Shown here in pieces: positions 51,942 through 62,027 of a stretch of DNA of 64,000 nucleotides. Under the pieces are notes generated by a model. The model saw only the letters and a program-made list of their open reading frames with translations, was not told the DNA's origin and did not search any database. The stretch is from QQVM01 sp964544885 (lineage in GTDB: Bacteria; Bacteroidota; Bacteroidia; AKYH767-A; 2013-40CM-41-45): the NCBI GenBank assembly GCA_964544885.1, contig CAZJDX010000001.1:180198-244197 (forward strand), given 5' to 3'. Positions within the stretch are counted from its first letter, which is position 1; every line of letters starts with the position of its first letter. The position numbers and the translations under genes are program-made.

Positions 51942-54900
51942 TTATTCTTTCACAAGCCGGATTACATGACGGCTGTGCTCACTCAACAATTCAAGAAAAT
52001 ATATTCCTTCTGAAAGTTCTTTCAAATCCATATCGAAGGTGTTTAATCCCTGTACCGCGTTCTGTTGCAGTTGATACAAAACTCTTCCCTGAACATCGTA
52101 GATCCGGATCAAGAGCTCACTTTGTTTTCCCGAATATAATTCAACATTTAAATGATCATTCACAGGATTGGGATAAGCGATCACAGTAGAATGATAAGAA
52201 ATGTCATTCACCGAAGTTCCCACCTGAATTTCAATTTCATCAGTATTTGCGCAACCGTTGACATCCAATACAAGTACCGTATAGGTTCCGCTTGTTCCGA
52301 CGGTAATGCTTTGGGTTGTCGCGCCGGTCGACCATGCATAGGAGGCGTATCCAGGACCAGCGTTAAGTATAATGGTACTTCCCGTAGCAATAATGGTATC
52401 ATTTCCGAGGTTAACCTGAGGCAGGGTAAGAATGCTTGCCGTCACAGGGATGCGCTGACTTCTGCAGTCAAAGCCGGCTTCTGCATAAAAAGTGGTGGTC
52501 GAGGCAAGTGCGGGTGTGGTGAAATTAGTTCCCGTATAAAGCAGATTGCCCCCGGCAGGCGCATCAAACCAGTATACCTGAGAGCCTGATGTGGCGACAA
52601 GCGTAACCGAACCCGGACCGCAACGCTCCTGATCCGCGGATACCGGAGGATCTGGTACCGGATTCACGATAGCCATTACCGGAACTCTTTCACTGGGGCA
52701 ACCGGCATTTGCTTCCGCGTAATAAGTGGTGGTGGCTGTCAGCATCGGAGTGGTGAATGAAGGCCCGGTACCTACCAGATTTCCGCCGAAGGAAGCGTCA
52801 TACCAAGTGACCGGTGATGCTGATGAAGCGCTGAGTATGACGGTTCCGTCACCACACCTTGATCCGTCTGTACCTGTTGGCATCGCCGTGGTGTTAACCG
52901 TAACATTGATGGCCAGGCGCTGACTCGGACAAACGGAACCGGCCTCGGCGTAAAATACGGTATCTCTGTTCAGCACAGGAGTCAGAAATGTGGAACCACT
53001 TCCAACCAGTGCGCCACCGATCGCGGCAGTATACCAGCGTATGGCGGCAGTATCTGTCGCAGAGAGAAGTACGGTTCCCGGACCACAGCGTGACTGATCT
53101 GTACCGGATGGCATCGATGCCACAGGAAGTATGTCGACATCCATGGAAACAAGATTACTCGGACATGCCAGGCTGGTTTGTAAATAATAGCTTCTTCCGC
53201 TGGTAAGATAGGGAGTGCTGTACTGGGTCCCCGTTGCGATCAGGTTGCCACCCGGACTGTCAAACCAGTAAATGGTATCGGTTGATGAGGCCGTAAGAGT
53301 AAGCGTGCCCGGACCGCAGCGGTATGCATCACTGACAACAGGATCGGGGCCCTGTGATACGACACTCACCGTAAACATGTCTGATACGCTGGAACATCCC
53401 AGATAACTAACGGCAACCGTATAGGTACCTGCGGTTTGGGCGGTGTAGATCGTATCATTGGCGCCGGATATGTTGATTCCGTTTCGTTGCCACTGATACT
53501 GGTAACCCGGCACAACCGTAACAGCCAGTTGCGTACTTCCTCCTGTGCAGAATGTCGCGCTTCCGGTGATGGACAGCGCTCCGGCAAGAATATTTCCGGG
53601 TGCTGTTCCGGGCGAGCCTCCTATGCAGCCGGAAAACCAGCTTGCACCATTGTTGGGATCGTTCGTTGTTCCGCTTCTTTCACACGTATAACCCTGTCCA
53701 TCGGCAAGCAAAGGCCAGGGCGCAGTATTTTGGTAAAACACACTCAGGTATAATGCATCCTGATGATTGTAAAGCCTTATCTGTTCCCCCTGATTACTGA
53801 GATTGAAATTCAGAGGTCCGGTAACATTACTCACGGCTGGATAGATATCACTGAATTTGTCCATGTCTTCCGCAAGAACATAATAACCGCCCGCGGGAAT
53901 CACAGTCCCTACCGGTATCGTGAAAACATGGTGGTCTTCTTCGTCTTTCAATTTCCATCCACTGATATCCAGGTCGAACGAACCGTAATTATGGAGTTCA
54001 ACCCAGTCACCGGCATTGAGTGCAGCCGATGAATTGTAATTGATCTCAGAGAAGGTGAGTAATGGACTCGAAGGTGAACCGGTAAAATAGGCGGTTATCT
54101 GATCTGTGGACGTGAAGTTGTAAGTAACCGTCTGATTAAAGTTATTCGAATTGATCACTACATTCGAACGGAAGTGATCAAATGTATATCCCGGATTTGG
54201 AATGGCGGTGAGCGTAACGGGATTACCGTTAAAATAAATTCCCGACCAGGGATAGGTTCCGGGAGTAATCGTACTGATCTGTATTCTGCCTGCTCCTGCA
54301 GGGGAAACATTCAGGGTCAAGGTGACCTGTCCGGTTAGTCCGAACTCACTGACGATTTGCGGCCTTGCGGTGTTTGGTCTCGCGTTCACAAACCTCATCA
54401 TGGTATCAATATAGGCTTCCCAGTATGCAACATTTCCTCCCCACTTGGCGAAATGCTGTGGCATATCATGCTCCATACTGTCCTTATAGGAATGCATCAC
54501 AGCATTGATGCTCGCAGGAAGATAGATCGTATTCATCAGATCCGCGTAACGGTTGATAAAATATCTCCTGAACACCGGATTGCCAAGCATTCTCCTGAAA
54601 ATGTTCGATGAATAGCTGAATGCTGCCGGATTGCGCGCAATACCAAGCCTGTTATCGTTCACGCTATTGTATAAACCAAGTCCGAAGTCAAGGTCATAAA
54701 GCAGGTACCTCCATTTTCCATTAGCTGTACGGGGCCTCCACATCTTAATGTTATTGGTCCAGTCCCCGATCCAGTCCGCATTGTTATAATAGGTTTCCGC
54801 GATAAAATAGTCCGCATAATTCAGCAGGTCAAGCCTCTTGTCCATTTCATCATAATAGGCCTGCGTGGTTGAATCCTGAGTGGTTGCATAATTATACATC

Positions 54901-56855
54901 GACCAGAACGACGTGTCGGAACCCAGTTTCAACTCCACGTTACTTCCCGCTTCTTTCAGGTAGTCGATCTCATCCTTCTTCAGATTGAAATTGTTTTGCA
55001 TCCAGTGCTGATCATGATTCTCATGGATGGTATACACTCCCCAGAAATTCCCGTTCAGAAAAAGTACTGCGGGTTCGGCAGCCAGGTAGCCGGAATAAGT
55101 GTTCTTCATGATGCGCTGCATAAGCGCGTCTCTGAAATGAACAACGTTCCAGTCGGTACCTGAATTCCTCAGTATGATATTATCGGTTTCCTGTAAATAA
55201 GGCTTATCGGAATACAAAGGATAAATGATCTCGCCCGCTCCGTACTTGTCACTCAGACGTATCTCAAAACTTTTTTGCGCATGCCCGCGGGAGTAATTAC
55301 CGTATATAGAAATATCCGCGTTGAAGCGAAGCGCCCTGTTCTTGTCCTTGTCGTAATATTCTATCGCGCTGAGCTTTCTCCAGTCCTGCCAGAAATTGGC
55401 GCCTTTATAGGGGAAGTTCGGCAAGGCATTGGGACCGGTGGCATAAATTCCTGTATTATAATCCCAAAGATTCAATGAATCGGTGGTGATGGTAAATACC
55501 GGCAGCTCGATATCTTCATCGATGAAATACGTATTGGTCACCGTCTGGCTTGGAAGATAGGATGGTGCAAAAACTTTCGCTCTTATGGTTTTCGTCTTGT
55601 TCAGCAGGATGGGAGCAGAATAAACAGGCGAAGAACTTGTCGGATCATCTCCGTTTTCAGAATAATAGATCGTTCCTCCCGGCGTATTGTTGGAAAGAGT
55701 CAGCCACATGGTACCGGGATAAAATCCCGGACTGAGCGAGAATACCGCTTGTGCCGCATAGCCCTGAAAACAGTTTCCTGACTGATTGGCTGCATCCGGA
55801 CTCGGTGTTGAGAAATAACACCAGGATGGATTACCGTCACCCGCTCTTCCGTAGGAATTATCCATCTCCATACTGATGAATGTTACCTGATCTTCAACAG
55901 CGGCAACATCATCATACAGATAAATAGTCTCTCCACTCCTGCTTAATTTGAAGGGTGCATTAAAAAACTCTTTTACCGGTGCACGGAACCAGGAAGGAAC
56001 TGCATGAAAGGTGCTTCCGGGAGATCTCATTCCGAAGGAAAGAAACGGGATCGAACTGAGATCATTCGAGGCAGCGGTCGTATTGTGAGTCTGTACTGCC
56101 AATACATTATTGCCCGGAAGCAGTATTTGTTTCAGAAATACCGGATCAATGTAAAAAGAGTCCGGTCTTCCGCCTTGCCACAGTTGAGCTTCATGCGATA
56201 TCGTCGCTAAAACAGAGTATCCGGGACGATCGCCAGATGTACCCAGATTGGCGCGCGCTATTTCCACTCCGTTCAGATACGCTACAAAACCATCGTCATA
56301 GTCCATATGGAATATTGCCTTGGCTATATCGGAAGTGTCAGGCACATTGAATACCCGGCGCATCATTACAGAAGTGCATTGAGGAATAACCGTTCCGTCA
56401 TCCCCATCGGCAAATCCAATCCCCCCATCTCCCGTCGGCCAGGAATTATGGTTGAAGGAAAGGTTCCTCCAATTGGTATCCGGTTCAGAATTCCCGACAA
56501 AATATCTCCAGTCATCAGAAGCCCTCACGGCGCTCTCCCAATGATCAACAAGGTTTGTTTCATTTTTATCGGAAGCGAAGATGAGAAGTCTTGATCCGGG
56601 ATTCATGACATAGGACGGGAATGTTAGCTGAAAGGGTTCAGATGCAATGTCTGTGAGTCCATACCCTTCAATATTCACCGCAGATGCACCAGCATTGTAT
56701 AGCTCGATCCAGTCATTAAACTCTCCGTCATTGTTTTGAATGAGGGAATTGTTGGCCGGACAAATTTCATTGATAAGGATTTGGGCCTGTATGTTTAGTG
56801 CGGGCGTGAAGGCGGATAAAAAAACAAGAAGACTAAGAAAGCGCGATATTTTCAT
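51942..56855 (-). CDS. Giant T9SS-sorted CotH-kinase/LTD/Ig-like repeat protein
   Basis: The 1637-residue protein starts with a signal peptide (about 1-24) and a lamin-tail domain (ILINEICPANN, DWIELYNAG). A jelly-roll-like domain (about 100-260) and a chitobiase C-terminal-like segment (GTIYYSENGDDPTS, about 375-440) follow. The CotH kinase region (about 460-760) includes HAQKSFEIRLSDKYG, NGNFWGVYTIHENHDQHWM and YLLYDLDFGLG near residue 723, a candidate metal/catalytic Asp motif. Next come a bacterial repeat domain, a second LTD (EINYNSSAALNAGDWVELHN), an Ig domain and four CHU_C-type Ig-like repeats of about 85 residues (RCGPGT or RCGDGT, W(F/Y)D, TTYYAEA). A T9SS type A domain ends it. It is probably a large cell-surface protein. 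Confidence 0.92.
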   Translation of the reverse strand: MKISRFLSLLVFLSAFTPALNIQAQILINEICPANNSLIQNNDGEFNDWIELYNAGASAVNIEGYGLTDIASEPFQLTFPSYVMNPGSRLLIFASDKNETNLVDHWESAVRASDDWRYFVGNSEPDTNWRNLSFNHNSWPTGDGGIGFADGDDGTVIPQCTSVMMRRVFNVPDTSDIAKAIFHMDYDDGFVAYLNGVEIARANLGTSGDRPGYSVLATISHEAQLWQGGRPDSFYIDPVFLKQILLPGNNVLAVQTHNTTAASNDLSSIPFLSFGMRSPGSTFHAVPSWFRAPVKEFFNAPFKLSRSGETIYLYDDVAAVEDQVTFISMEMDNSYGRAGDGNPSWCYFSTPSPDAANQSGNCFQGYAAQAVFSLSPGFYPGTMWLTLSNNTPGGTIYYSENGDDPTSSSPVYSAPILLNKTKTIRAKVFAPSYLPSQTVTNTYFIDEDIELPVFTITTDSLNLWDYNTGIYATGPNALPNFPYKGANFWQDWRKLSAIEYYDKDKNRALRFNADISIYGNYSRGHAQKSFEIRLSDKYGAGEIIYPLYSDKPYLQETDNIILRNSGTDWNVVHFRDALMQRIMKNTYSGYLAAEPAVLFLNGNFWGVYTIHENHDQHWMQNNFNLKKDEIDYLKEAGSNVELKLGSDTSFWSMYNYATTQDSTTQAYYDEMDKRLDLLNYADYFIAETYYNNADWIGDWTNNIKMWRPRTANGKWRYLLYDLDFGLGLYNSVNDNRLGIARNPAAFSYSSNIFRRMLGNPVFRRYFINRYADLMNTIYLPASINAVMHSYKDSMEHDMPQHFAKWGGNVAYWEAYIDTMMRFVNARPNTARPQIVSEFGLTGQVTLTLNVSPAGAGRIQISTITPGTYPWSGIYFNGNPVTLTAIPNPGYTFDHFRSNVVINSNNFNQTVTYNFTSTDQITAYFTGSPSSPLLTFSEINYNSSAALNAGDWVELHNYGSFDLDISGWKLKDEEDHHVFTIPVGTVIPAGGYYVLAEDMDKFSDIYPAVSNVTGPLNFNLSNQGEQIRLYNHQDALYLSVFYQNTAPWPLLADGQGYTCERSGTTNDPNNGASWFSGCIGGSPGTAPGNILAGALSITGSATFCTGGSTQLAVTVVPGYQYQWQRNGINISGANDTIYTAQTAGTYTVAVSYLGCSSVSDMFTVSVVSQGPDPVVSDAYRCGPGTLTLTASSTDTIYWFDSPGGNLIATGTQYSTPYLTSGRSYYLQTSLACPSNLVSMDVDILPVASMPSGTDQSRCGPGTVLLSATDTAAIRWYTAAIGGALVGSGSTFLTPVLNRDTVFYAEAGSVCPSQRLAINVTVNTTAMPTGTDGSRCGDGTVILSASSASPVTWYDASFGGNLVGTGPSFTTPMLTATTTYYAEANAGCPSERVPVMAIVNPVPDPPVSADQERCGPGSVTLVATSGSQVYWFDAPAGGNLLYTGTNFTTPALASTTTFYAEAGFDCRSQRIPVTASILTLPQVNLGNDTIIATGSTIILNAGPGYASYAWSTGATTQSITVGTSGTYTVLVLDVNGCANTDEIEIQVGTSVNDISYHSTVIAYPNPVNDHLNVELYSGKQSELLIRIYDVQGRVLYQLQQNAVQGLNTFDMDLKELSEGIYFLELLSEHSRHVIRLVKE

Positions 56856-57211
56856 GAATAATGCGGGGCTAATCCCCCAAAGGGGGCTACAGGATGTGTT
56901 TTGAATGGTTAAAGTGCCATGAAGATAAACAAATTGTGAATTAAAAGTTTACCATTTCTCCTGATTTTTCACGAATACCTGGTTCATGATTTTCTGAAGA
57001 CGTCTTGCTTTCTTCATCTTTTTCGTCCTGAATTTTTGCACTTTTGATTTGTTGAAACCACATTCAGACGAAATGCCTCAGAAATTAAGGCTGAATGACC
57101 TTCATGAAGGAGATAAAACCCTTTCCTTCATGACAAACCTGCAAAACAATTTTTGAACGGGCAGTTTTTTTACATCGAATCTTACAAAAATGTTTTAAAA
57201 AAATATTGATT
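56856..57211. other. Divergent intergenic region between the CotH/LTD and SOD genes
   Basis: This 356-base gap separates oppositely oriented genes. It holds a GC hairpin just before the CotH start (separate entry). The rest is AT-rich; a 27-codon plus-strand frame at 57073-57156 has no support as a gene, and no RNA gene was seen. Confidence 0.5.
56865..56886 (-). promoter_or_regulatory. GC hairpin in the CotH/LTD gene leader
   Basis: Just upstream of the ATG the minus-strand leader reads AGCCCCCTTTGGGGGATT followed by AGCCCCGC. The five-C run can pair with the five-G run (loop of three), or the same G run can pair with the downstream CCCC, so two exclusive hairpins are possible within about 10-30 bases of the start codon. 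Confidence 0.35.
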
Positions 57212-57943
57212 ATGTCCTCTAAAATGTCCTCCAGAAGATCATTCATCAAAAATTCCTCCTTGCTTGCCATCGCAGGAATCGGAGCTCAGTTGATCCCGGC
57301 CGGCTTGCTCGCATCCTCAGGAAATGTCTTGACGGCCAGCGAAGGTGATCCCTACAAATTACCCGCCTTGCCTTATGACTATAGTGCGCTTGAGCCGGAT
57401 CTCGACGCGATGACGATGGAAATACATCATACAAAACATCATCAGGCCTATGTGAACGGACTTAACAAGGTTGTTACCGAAAATAACCTGAATGGTACGC
57501 TGGAAGAATTACTTGCCTATGCGGGTAAGTATCCGGTTTCGTTTCGGAATAATGGCGGAGGCCACTGGAATCATTCTTTTTTCTGGAAACTCATGAAACC
57601 CGGTGGCGGAGGAGAGCCTTCAGGAAAGGTTGCCGAGGCCATCAATCAGGCATTCGGCTCCTTCGATGAAATGAAAAAACAACTTAACGACAGCGGGATG
57701 AAGCGATTTGGATCCGGATGGACATGGCTTGTGAAAACGGATGATGGTAAACTTGAAATCGGATCAACTCCCAACCAGGACAATCCACTTATGGATATAT
57801 CGGAACTGAAAGGAAAGCCTTTGCTGGGAATTGATGTATGGGAACATGCCTATTACCTTAAATACCAAAACAAAAGGAAAGACTACCTTGATGCCTGGTG
57901 GAATCTCATTAACTGGGATCAGGTGGCGGCGAACCTGGGTTAA
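57212..57943 (+). CDS. Fe/Mn superoxide dismutase with Tat-type signal
   Basis: The ATG at 57212 is used; an in-frame TTG at 57206 is less likely. The 243-residue protein begins with SSRRSFIKNSSLLAIAGIGA, a twin-arginine signal, so it should be exported folded with its metal. The enzyme then shows all family blocks: LPALPYDYSALEPDLDAM, EIHHTKHHQAYVNGLN (first and second His region), NNGGGHWNHSFFWKLM, GSGWTWLV and GIDVWEHAYYLKYQNKR (Asp and last His). It dismutates superoxide to peroxide and oxygen. The metal cannot be fixed by eye. It is a single gene, divergent from the CotH/LTD gene. Confidence 0.95.
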   Translation: MSSKMSSRRSFIKNSSLLAIAGIGAQLIPAGLLASSGNVLTASEGDPYKLPALPYDYSALEPDLDAMTMEIHHTKHHQAYVNGLNKVVTENNLNGTLEELLAYAGKYPVSFRNNGGGHWNHSFFWKLMKPGGGGEPSGKVAEAINQAFGSFDEMKKQLNDSGMKRFGSGWTWLVKTDDGKLEIGSTPNQDNPLMDISELKGKPLLGIDVWEHAYYLKYQNKRKDYLDAWWNLINWDQVAANLG

Positions 57944-58099
57944 CCAGGTTCTGTCAGATTGAAATGTATTGTTGTGTTATGGCCGGATTAACGTGAATTT
58001 TTTAACATTTTAATTGTTGGTCTCAAAACAGCATTGATTTATCACAGGTTTTCGCAAAAAGCAATCTTTGATTAATTTTAATGCATTAATCCTATTAAT

Positions 58100-60241
58100 T
58101 TGAAAACCGGTTTTCAATTTCTAATTCTTTGTCTGCTCTTTAACCAGTTTGTCTTTTCGCAAAATTGTGTCAATGACTCGGTAGTTGTCAGACATTATTT
58201 TGAAGACATAAACGACCACACCGGTTATCTGGTTCAGAATGTGATTGAAACCTCAGTATATAACCGGGATTCCGGAAGCGTCCGGATATTTTCACAAAGC
58301 AACGTGATGGGAGCCGGTTACGGTCCGCAGACTTACCTTGATACTTTCTGGGAAAAGTCAGATACTACAAGAGATGTTGCCGGAAATATAGTACAGATCT
58401 ACTCAAAGATTGGAACTGCGTCCGGCTGGCAACATTTTAAAAAGGAGGACTACTATTATAATGCCGATAATTTCATCTTGTCCAAAACAAAATTAAGTTG
58501 GGACGGAAATGCATGGGATTCCATATCTCTCAATACATGGACTTATGATTTACTGAACAGGATCACTGAAGCTACCAACTATACTTTTTCATCCGGCACA
58601 AGAATAAATGTTGAACGGCGTGAAATGGTTTATCAAAACGGACTTCCTTTTTCCCGGACACTCAGCAAGGGGATTCAAGTCAATCTTTGGGAACCGGTAT
58701 TAAGATTTGTTTACAATTACACAGGCAATGTGCGAACAGAGGCGGAGGTCGCTTATTATGATTCTGCAAGCGCATCATGGCAGCCGGGTGTTCAATATCC
58801 TTACCAGATCTATTTCGGTGAATATTCTTTTGTTCTTCCGGAATATACGCCTGTCGTCTTGAACGGCATAAGCAGTTCGGACACCTTTCTCACAGCTTAC
58901 GATACCCTGGATGAAAAAACATATACAAGGAGCGTACATTTCACTAAAATAGATACTACCGATATTTTCTTTGGCGTGGAGGGCAGTATTTCAGAATATA
59001 TTTCTAACCGCTACAATAATCATCTCAGGTTGACCCGGTCATTGTACACCAATTTGGCAGCCTTCGATTTAATTGATTCGGTATGGAATCCTGTAGACAG
59101 GCCGGTTACAGAATATTATTATTACGATTCACTGGGCAGAGTACAACAGTTGATCCAAAACGGCGGGTGTACCAATCCTTGCCCCGCAGAGTATTTATAT
59201 AGGTATGACCTTGCAGGCAGACTGTATTATACTTCTTATGAATATATCAGCAATGTAGAGTACCGGTTCCGTTCAAGCACATATTATTTTTCCGACTCTT
59301 CCAGCCTGTCAATTCTGATCGCTCCTTCGGATATGCTGGTGACAGTTTGTTCAGGAAGCATATTTCAACCTAACATCGATGTACTTGGCGGATGTCAGCC
59401 CTTTTCCGTTCAATGGTTACCGTCCGCCGGTTTGTCTTCCGATACGATTCTGCAACCGGACATCTTAATTGACAGCTCAATTACCTATACACTAAGAGTT
59501 ACTGACAATGCAGGCCATGTTGATTCAGCCTTTTTCCGCTTTGAAACTGTTTTCAATCCAACAATTATTGTGGATTCTGTGTACTGTAACGGCAATGTTG
59601 CCATGCATATCCCTCCAGGTATCAGTGCAATAAGCTGGTTTGCAGATTCAGCACAAATTTCCGGAGCAAATAGCCGGTACTATACGGCGTTTTCACCTGG
59701 AAAATATTATGTTTCAGGTACGGTGCAGGCAGGCTACAACTCTTCCCACATATTCACATGTCCGGTTCAAAGTGATACAGTAATTGTTCAACCTATTATA
59801 ACACCCACATTAACATTTTCTAACGATACTGTTTTTTCAAGTCATACCGGTATTCAATATGAATGGCATCTGAATAATGTACTCATATACACCGGTACTG
59901 ACTCATTTCTGGTTGTCAATCAAACCGGAACTTATCATGTTGCGGTGATTATGGCAAATTTCTGCACCTATACTTCCGCTCCCATAAGTGTGATTTATAC
60001 TGGTATTTCCAACCTCACAAACCGGGATCTGATTTTTCCTAATCCGTTTTCTGACAAAATAACGGTAAGTGCTTCCGGTGAACAACGGGTGATTATTACA
60101 GATCCTGGTGGTAAAAAAATAATTGATGCCAAAATTTATTCGGATTACACCTTTGATCTGGGTTTTCTTGCGAAAGGTTGTTATTTTGTAACAATTATCA
60201 ACGGGACGCAGACACGCCGGGCTGTGATTGGAAAAATTTAG
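58100..60241 (+). CDS. T9SS-sorted protein with RHS-like and Ig-like regions, TTG start
   Basis: The 713-residue frame begins with TTG at 58100, and the signal peptide (MKTGFQFLILCLLFNQFVFSQ if TTG is read as Met) starts exactly there, so TTG is the probable start. The first 420 residues contain irregular motifs such as LLNRITEATNYTFSSG, YYYDSLGRVQQLIQNGGC and YRYDLAGRLYYTSYEY, which resemble single RHS/YD-type units. Residues about 430-640 look Ig-like (TVCSGSIFQPNIDVLGGCQP, NIDVLGGCQPFSVQW). The last 75 residues are a T9SS type A domain (LIFPNPFSDKITVSAS, LAKGCYFVTI). Family unknown; exported. It appears AT-richer than the block at 40-57 kb. Confidence 0.83.
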   Translation: MKTGFQFLILCLLFNQFVFSQNCVNDSVVVRHYFEDINDHTGYLVQNVIETSVYNRDSGSVRIFSQSNVMGAGYGPQTYLDTFWEKSDTTRDVAGNIVQIYSKIGTASGWQHFKKEDYYYNADNFILSKTKLSWDGNAWDSISLNTWTYDLLNRITEATNYTFSSGTRINVERREMVYQNGLPFSRTLSKGIQVNLWEPVLRFVYNYTGNVRTEAEVAYYDSASASWQPGVQYPYQIYFGEYSFVLPEYTPVVLNGISSSDTFLTAYDTLDEKTYTRSVHFTKIDTTDIFFGVEGSISEYISNRYNNHLRLTRSLYTNLAAFDLIDSVWNPVDRPVTEYYYYDSLGRVQQLIQNGGCTNPCPAEYLYRYDLAGRLYYTSYEYISNVEYRFRSSTYYFSDSSSLSILIAPSDMLVTVCSGSIFQPNIDVLGGCQPFSVQWLPSAGLSSDTILQPDILIDSSITYTLRVTDNAGHVDSAFFRFETVFNPTIIVDSVYCNGNVAMHIPPGISAISWFADSAQISGANSRYYTAFSPGKYYVSGTVQAGYNSSHIFTCPVQSDTVIVQPIITPTLTFSNDTVFSSHTGIQYEWHLNNVLIYTGTDSFLVVNQTGTYHVAVIMANFCTYTSAPISVIYTGISNLTNRDLIFPNPFSDKITVSASGEQRVIITDPGGKKIIDAKIYSDYTFDLGFLAKGCYFVTIINGTQTRRAVIGKI

Positions 60242-60397
60242 TTTAATGTTGTAAAGGCTTAGCATCACTTCCGTTGCAGAATATTTATTCCGACAAAGCT
60301 CTCGTTTACATCAATTGAATTTATTCCTGTTGTGAAGCCCGATTTCAACTTTAGATTAATGAATAATATTCTGTCTACTTGTAGTTTTCGACTTCAC

Positions 60398-61990
60398 ATG
60401 AAACTGAGTTCAAGGATTTTCATTTTTGTTCTTCTTGCCATTCCAATAAACATATTCGCTCAACAAGCCGGTTTTGTAAAAGGCTACGATATGGAAGCGA
60501 TTAATATCAGTTTGACAAGTGATTCGGGCTATATTTTAGCAGGGCACGATGGTAGTTTGTTCGGGCCGGGCGCCCATGCCATAATGAAGACCGATAAAAA
60601 CGGAAATATACTTTGGTCCAAAAGATATAAAGCCTCCGATTCCGATAGCGAAATTTGCAGGATCGTCCTGGAAACCTCTGATGGAGGTTTTATCCTGGGT
60701 GGAAACGCTTATTCTGACATTGGGTATGAGGATGAGGCCGCCGTAATTAAAACGGATAGGTATGGAAATGTCATGTGGTCATATCGATATGGAGATGGCG
60801 GTGATGATGGTCTTATTTCTTTGTGTGAAACTAATGACGGAGGGTTTCTGCTAATAGGTTATGTCAATTCATCGCCGGGCGCAATTTCACAAGAATTTGT
60901 GTCAAAAATAGATGGAAACGGGTACCAGATTTGGACAAGGTTTTGTGGTTTACCCCAGGACATGCTTCAGTTTAGGTCAGTTATTAAGTCCCGTGACGGC
61001 GGATATTTGATAACCGGTAGGGTTTTGCACAATCAAGCACCCTTTGGACCAACTAACGTAAGCGCTTATCTTCTAAAGTTAGATTCAACTGGAAACTTTT
61101 TATGGCATCATGCATATGGCACTTTTTCCCCCAATGAGTCTGCCGAGGCCCATGGAGTAGTAGAATCCAGCGATGGTAATTTGTTTCTTGCCGGTTCTAT
61201 ATCAAACCTCAACTTAATTAATTCGTTTAGTGATGATGTATTTATTGTGAAAACGGATTCGGCAGGTAATCAAATCTGGGGCAAAGCTTATGGCGGAGAT
61301 GAAGATGATAAAGGGTACTCAATACATCAAACAACAGATAGTGCATACATTGTAACAGGATATACGCTCAGCTTCGGTCCTACAATTGATGCATTAATTC
61401 TTAAAATTGATAATAACGGGGACACTCTATGGACCAGGATATTCCCGGGCAATAATATTGGCGGGCTGACTAATGGAGCCACCCTGAGCAACGGCTATAA
61501 TATTTTTGCCGGCTCACTCCGGGTGCTCGGAAACGGCTCGACCTCCTTGATAAAGATTTCACCGGACGGTAACTCACCGGCCTGTTCCTCAGGTCTGCCA
61601 ATTCATATCATAGCTATGAATGGCAGTTATGTGCCGCCTGTACAAATACTTCCCAATAGCCTGAATGTTCACACATACCTCCCGGCTGTATCTACACTTA
61701 GTATTCTCAGTCAGACTATTTGTTTCACTTCAGCTATGGATGATGAATTTGAAGAACTGCCTTATACGATTTATCCCAACCCTAATGACGGAAATTTCCG
61801 CATAAACACTTCTGCCTCTCAGCAGTTGGAGTTGAATATTTACAACTTTTTAGGGGAACTTGCCTATACAAAGAAAATAACGAACAATTCCGGTCTGGAC
61901 ATCAATTGTGAGTTGAATGCCGGATTTTACCTCCTGAACATTTGGGGTGGGAATCGCTTGTTCACACAAAAATTTAGTGTGGTAAAATAA
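60398..61990 (+). CDS. T9SS-sorted beta-propeller-like protein
   Basis: The ATG at 60398 begins a clean signal peptide (MKLSSRIFIFVLLAIPINIFAQ); the longer frame from a GTG at 60332 is rejected. The 530-residue protein has seven or so repeats built as a short Gly-Gly/Asp-Gly turn plus TDKxGNxLW: KTDKNGNILWSKRY, KTDRYGNVMWSYRYGDG, KIDGNGYQIWTRF, KLDSTGNFLWHHAYG, KTDSAGNQIWGKAYGGDED and KIDNNGDTLWTRI. These resemble delta-60/PQQ-like propeller blades. The last 80 residues are a T9SS type A domain (IYPNPNDGNFRINTS, LNAGFYLLNI). It is related in style to the protein at 16092-17492. Function unknown. Confidence 0.86.
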   Translation: MKLSSRIFIFVLLAIPINIFAQQAGFVKGYDMEAINISLTSDSGYILAGHDGSLFGPGAHAIMKTDKNGNILWSKRYKASDSDSEICRIVLETSDGGFILGGNAYSDIGYEDEAAVIKTDRYGNVMWSYRYGDGGDDGLISLCETNDGGFLLIGYVNSSPGAISQEFVSKIDGNGYQIWTRFCGLPQDMLQFRSVIKSRDGGYLITGRVLHNQAPFGPTNVSAYLLKLDSTGNFLWHHAYGTFSPNESAEAHGVVESSDGNLFLAGSISNLNLINSFSDDVFIVKTDSAGNQIWGKAYGGDEDDKGYSIHQTTDSAYIVTGYTLSFGPTIDALILKIDNNGDTLWTRIFPGNNIGGLTNGATLSNGYNIFAGSLRVLGNGSTSLIKISPDGNSPACSSGLPIHIIAMNGSYVPPVQILPNSLNVHTYLPAVSTLSILSQTICFTSAMDDEFEELPYTIYPNPNDGNFRINTSASQQLELNIYNFLGELAYTKKITNNSGLDINCELNAGFYLLNIWGGNRLFTQKFSVVK

Positions 61991-62027
61991 TTTCGGCTTG
62001 TTGCTTGCTTGCCCGTGAAGCCGTCGA

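Noticed and set aside
57073..57156. A 27-codon frame in the gap before the SOD gene
   Set aside because: No supporting signal, and it lies in an AT-rich divergent intergenic region.
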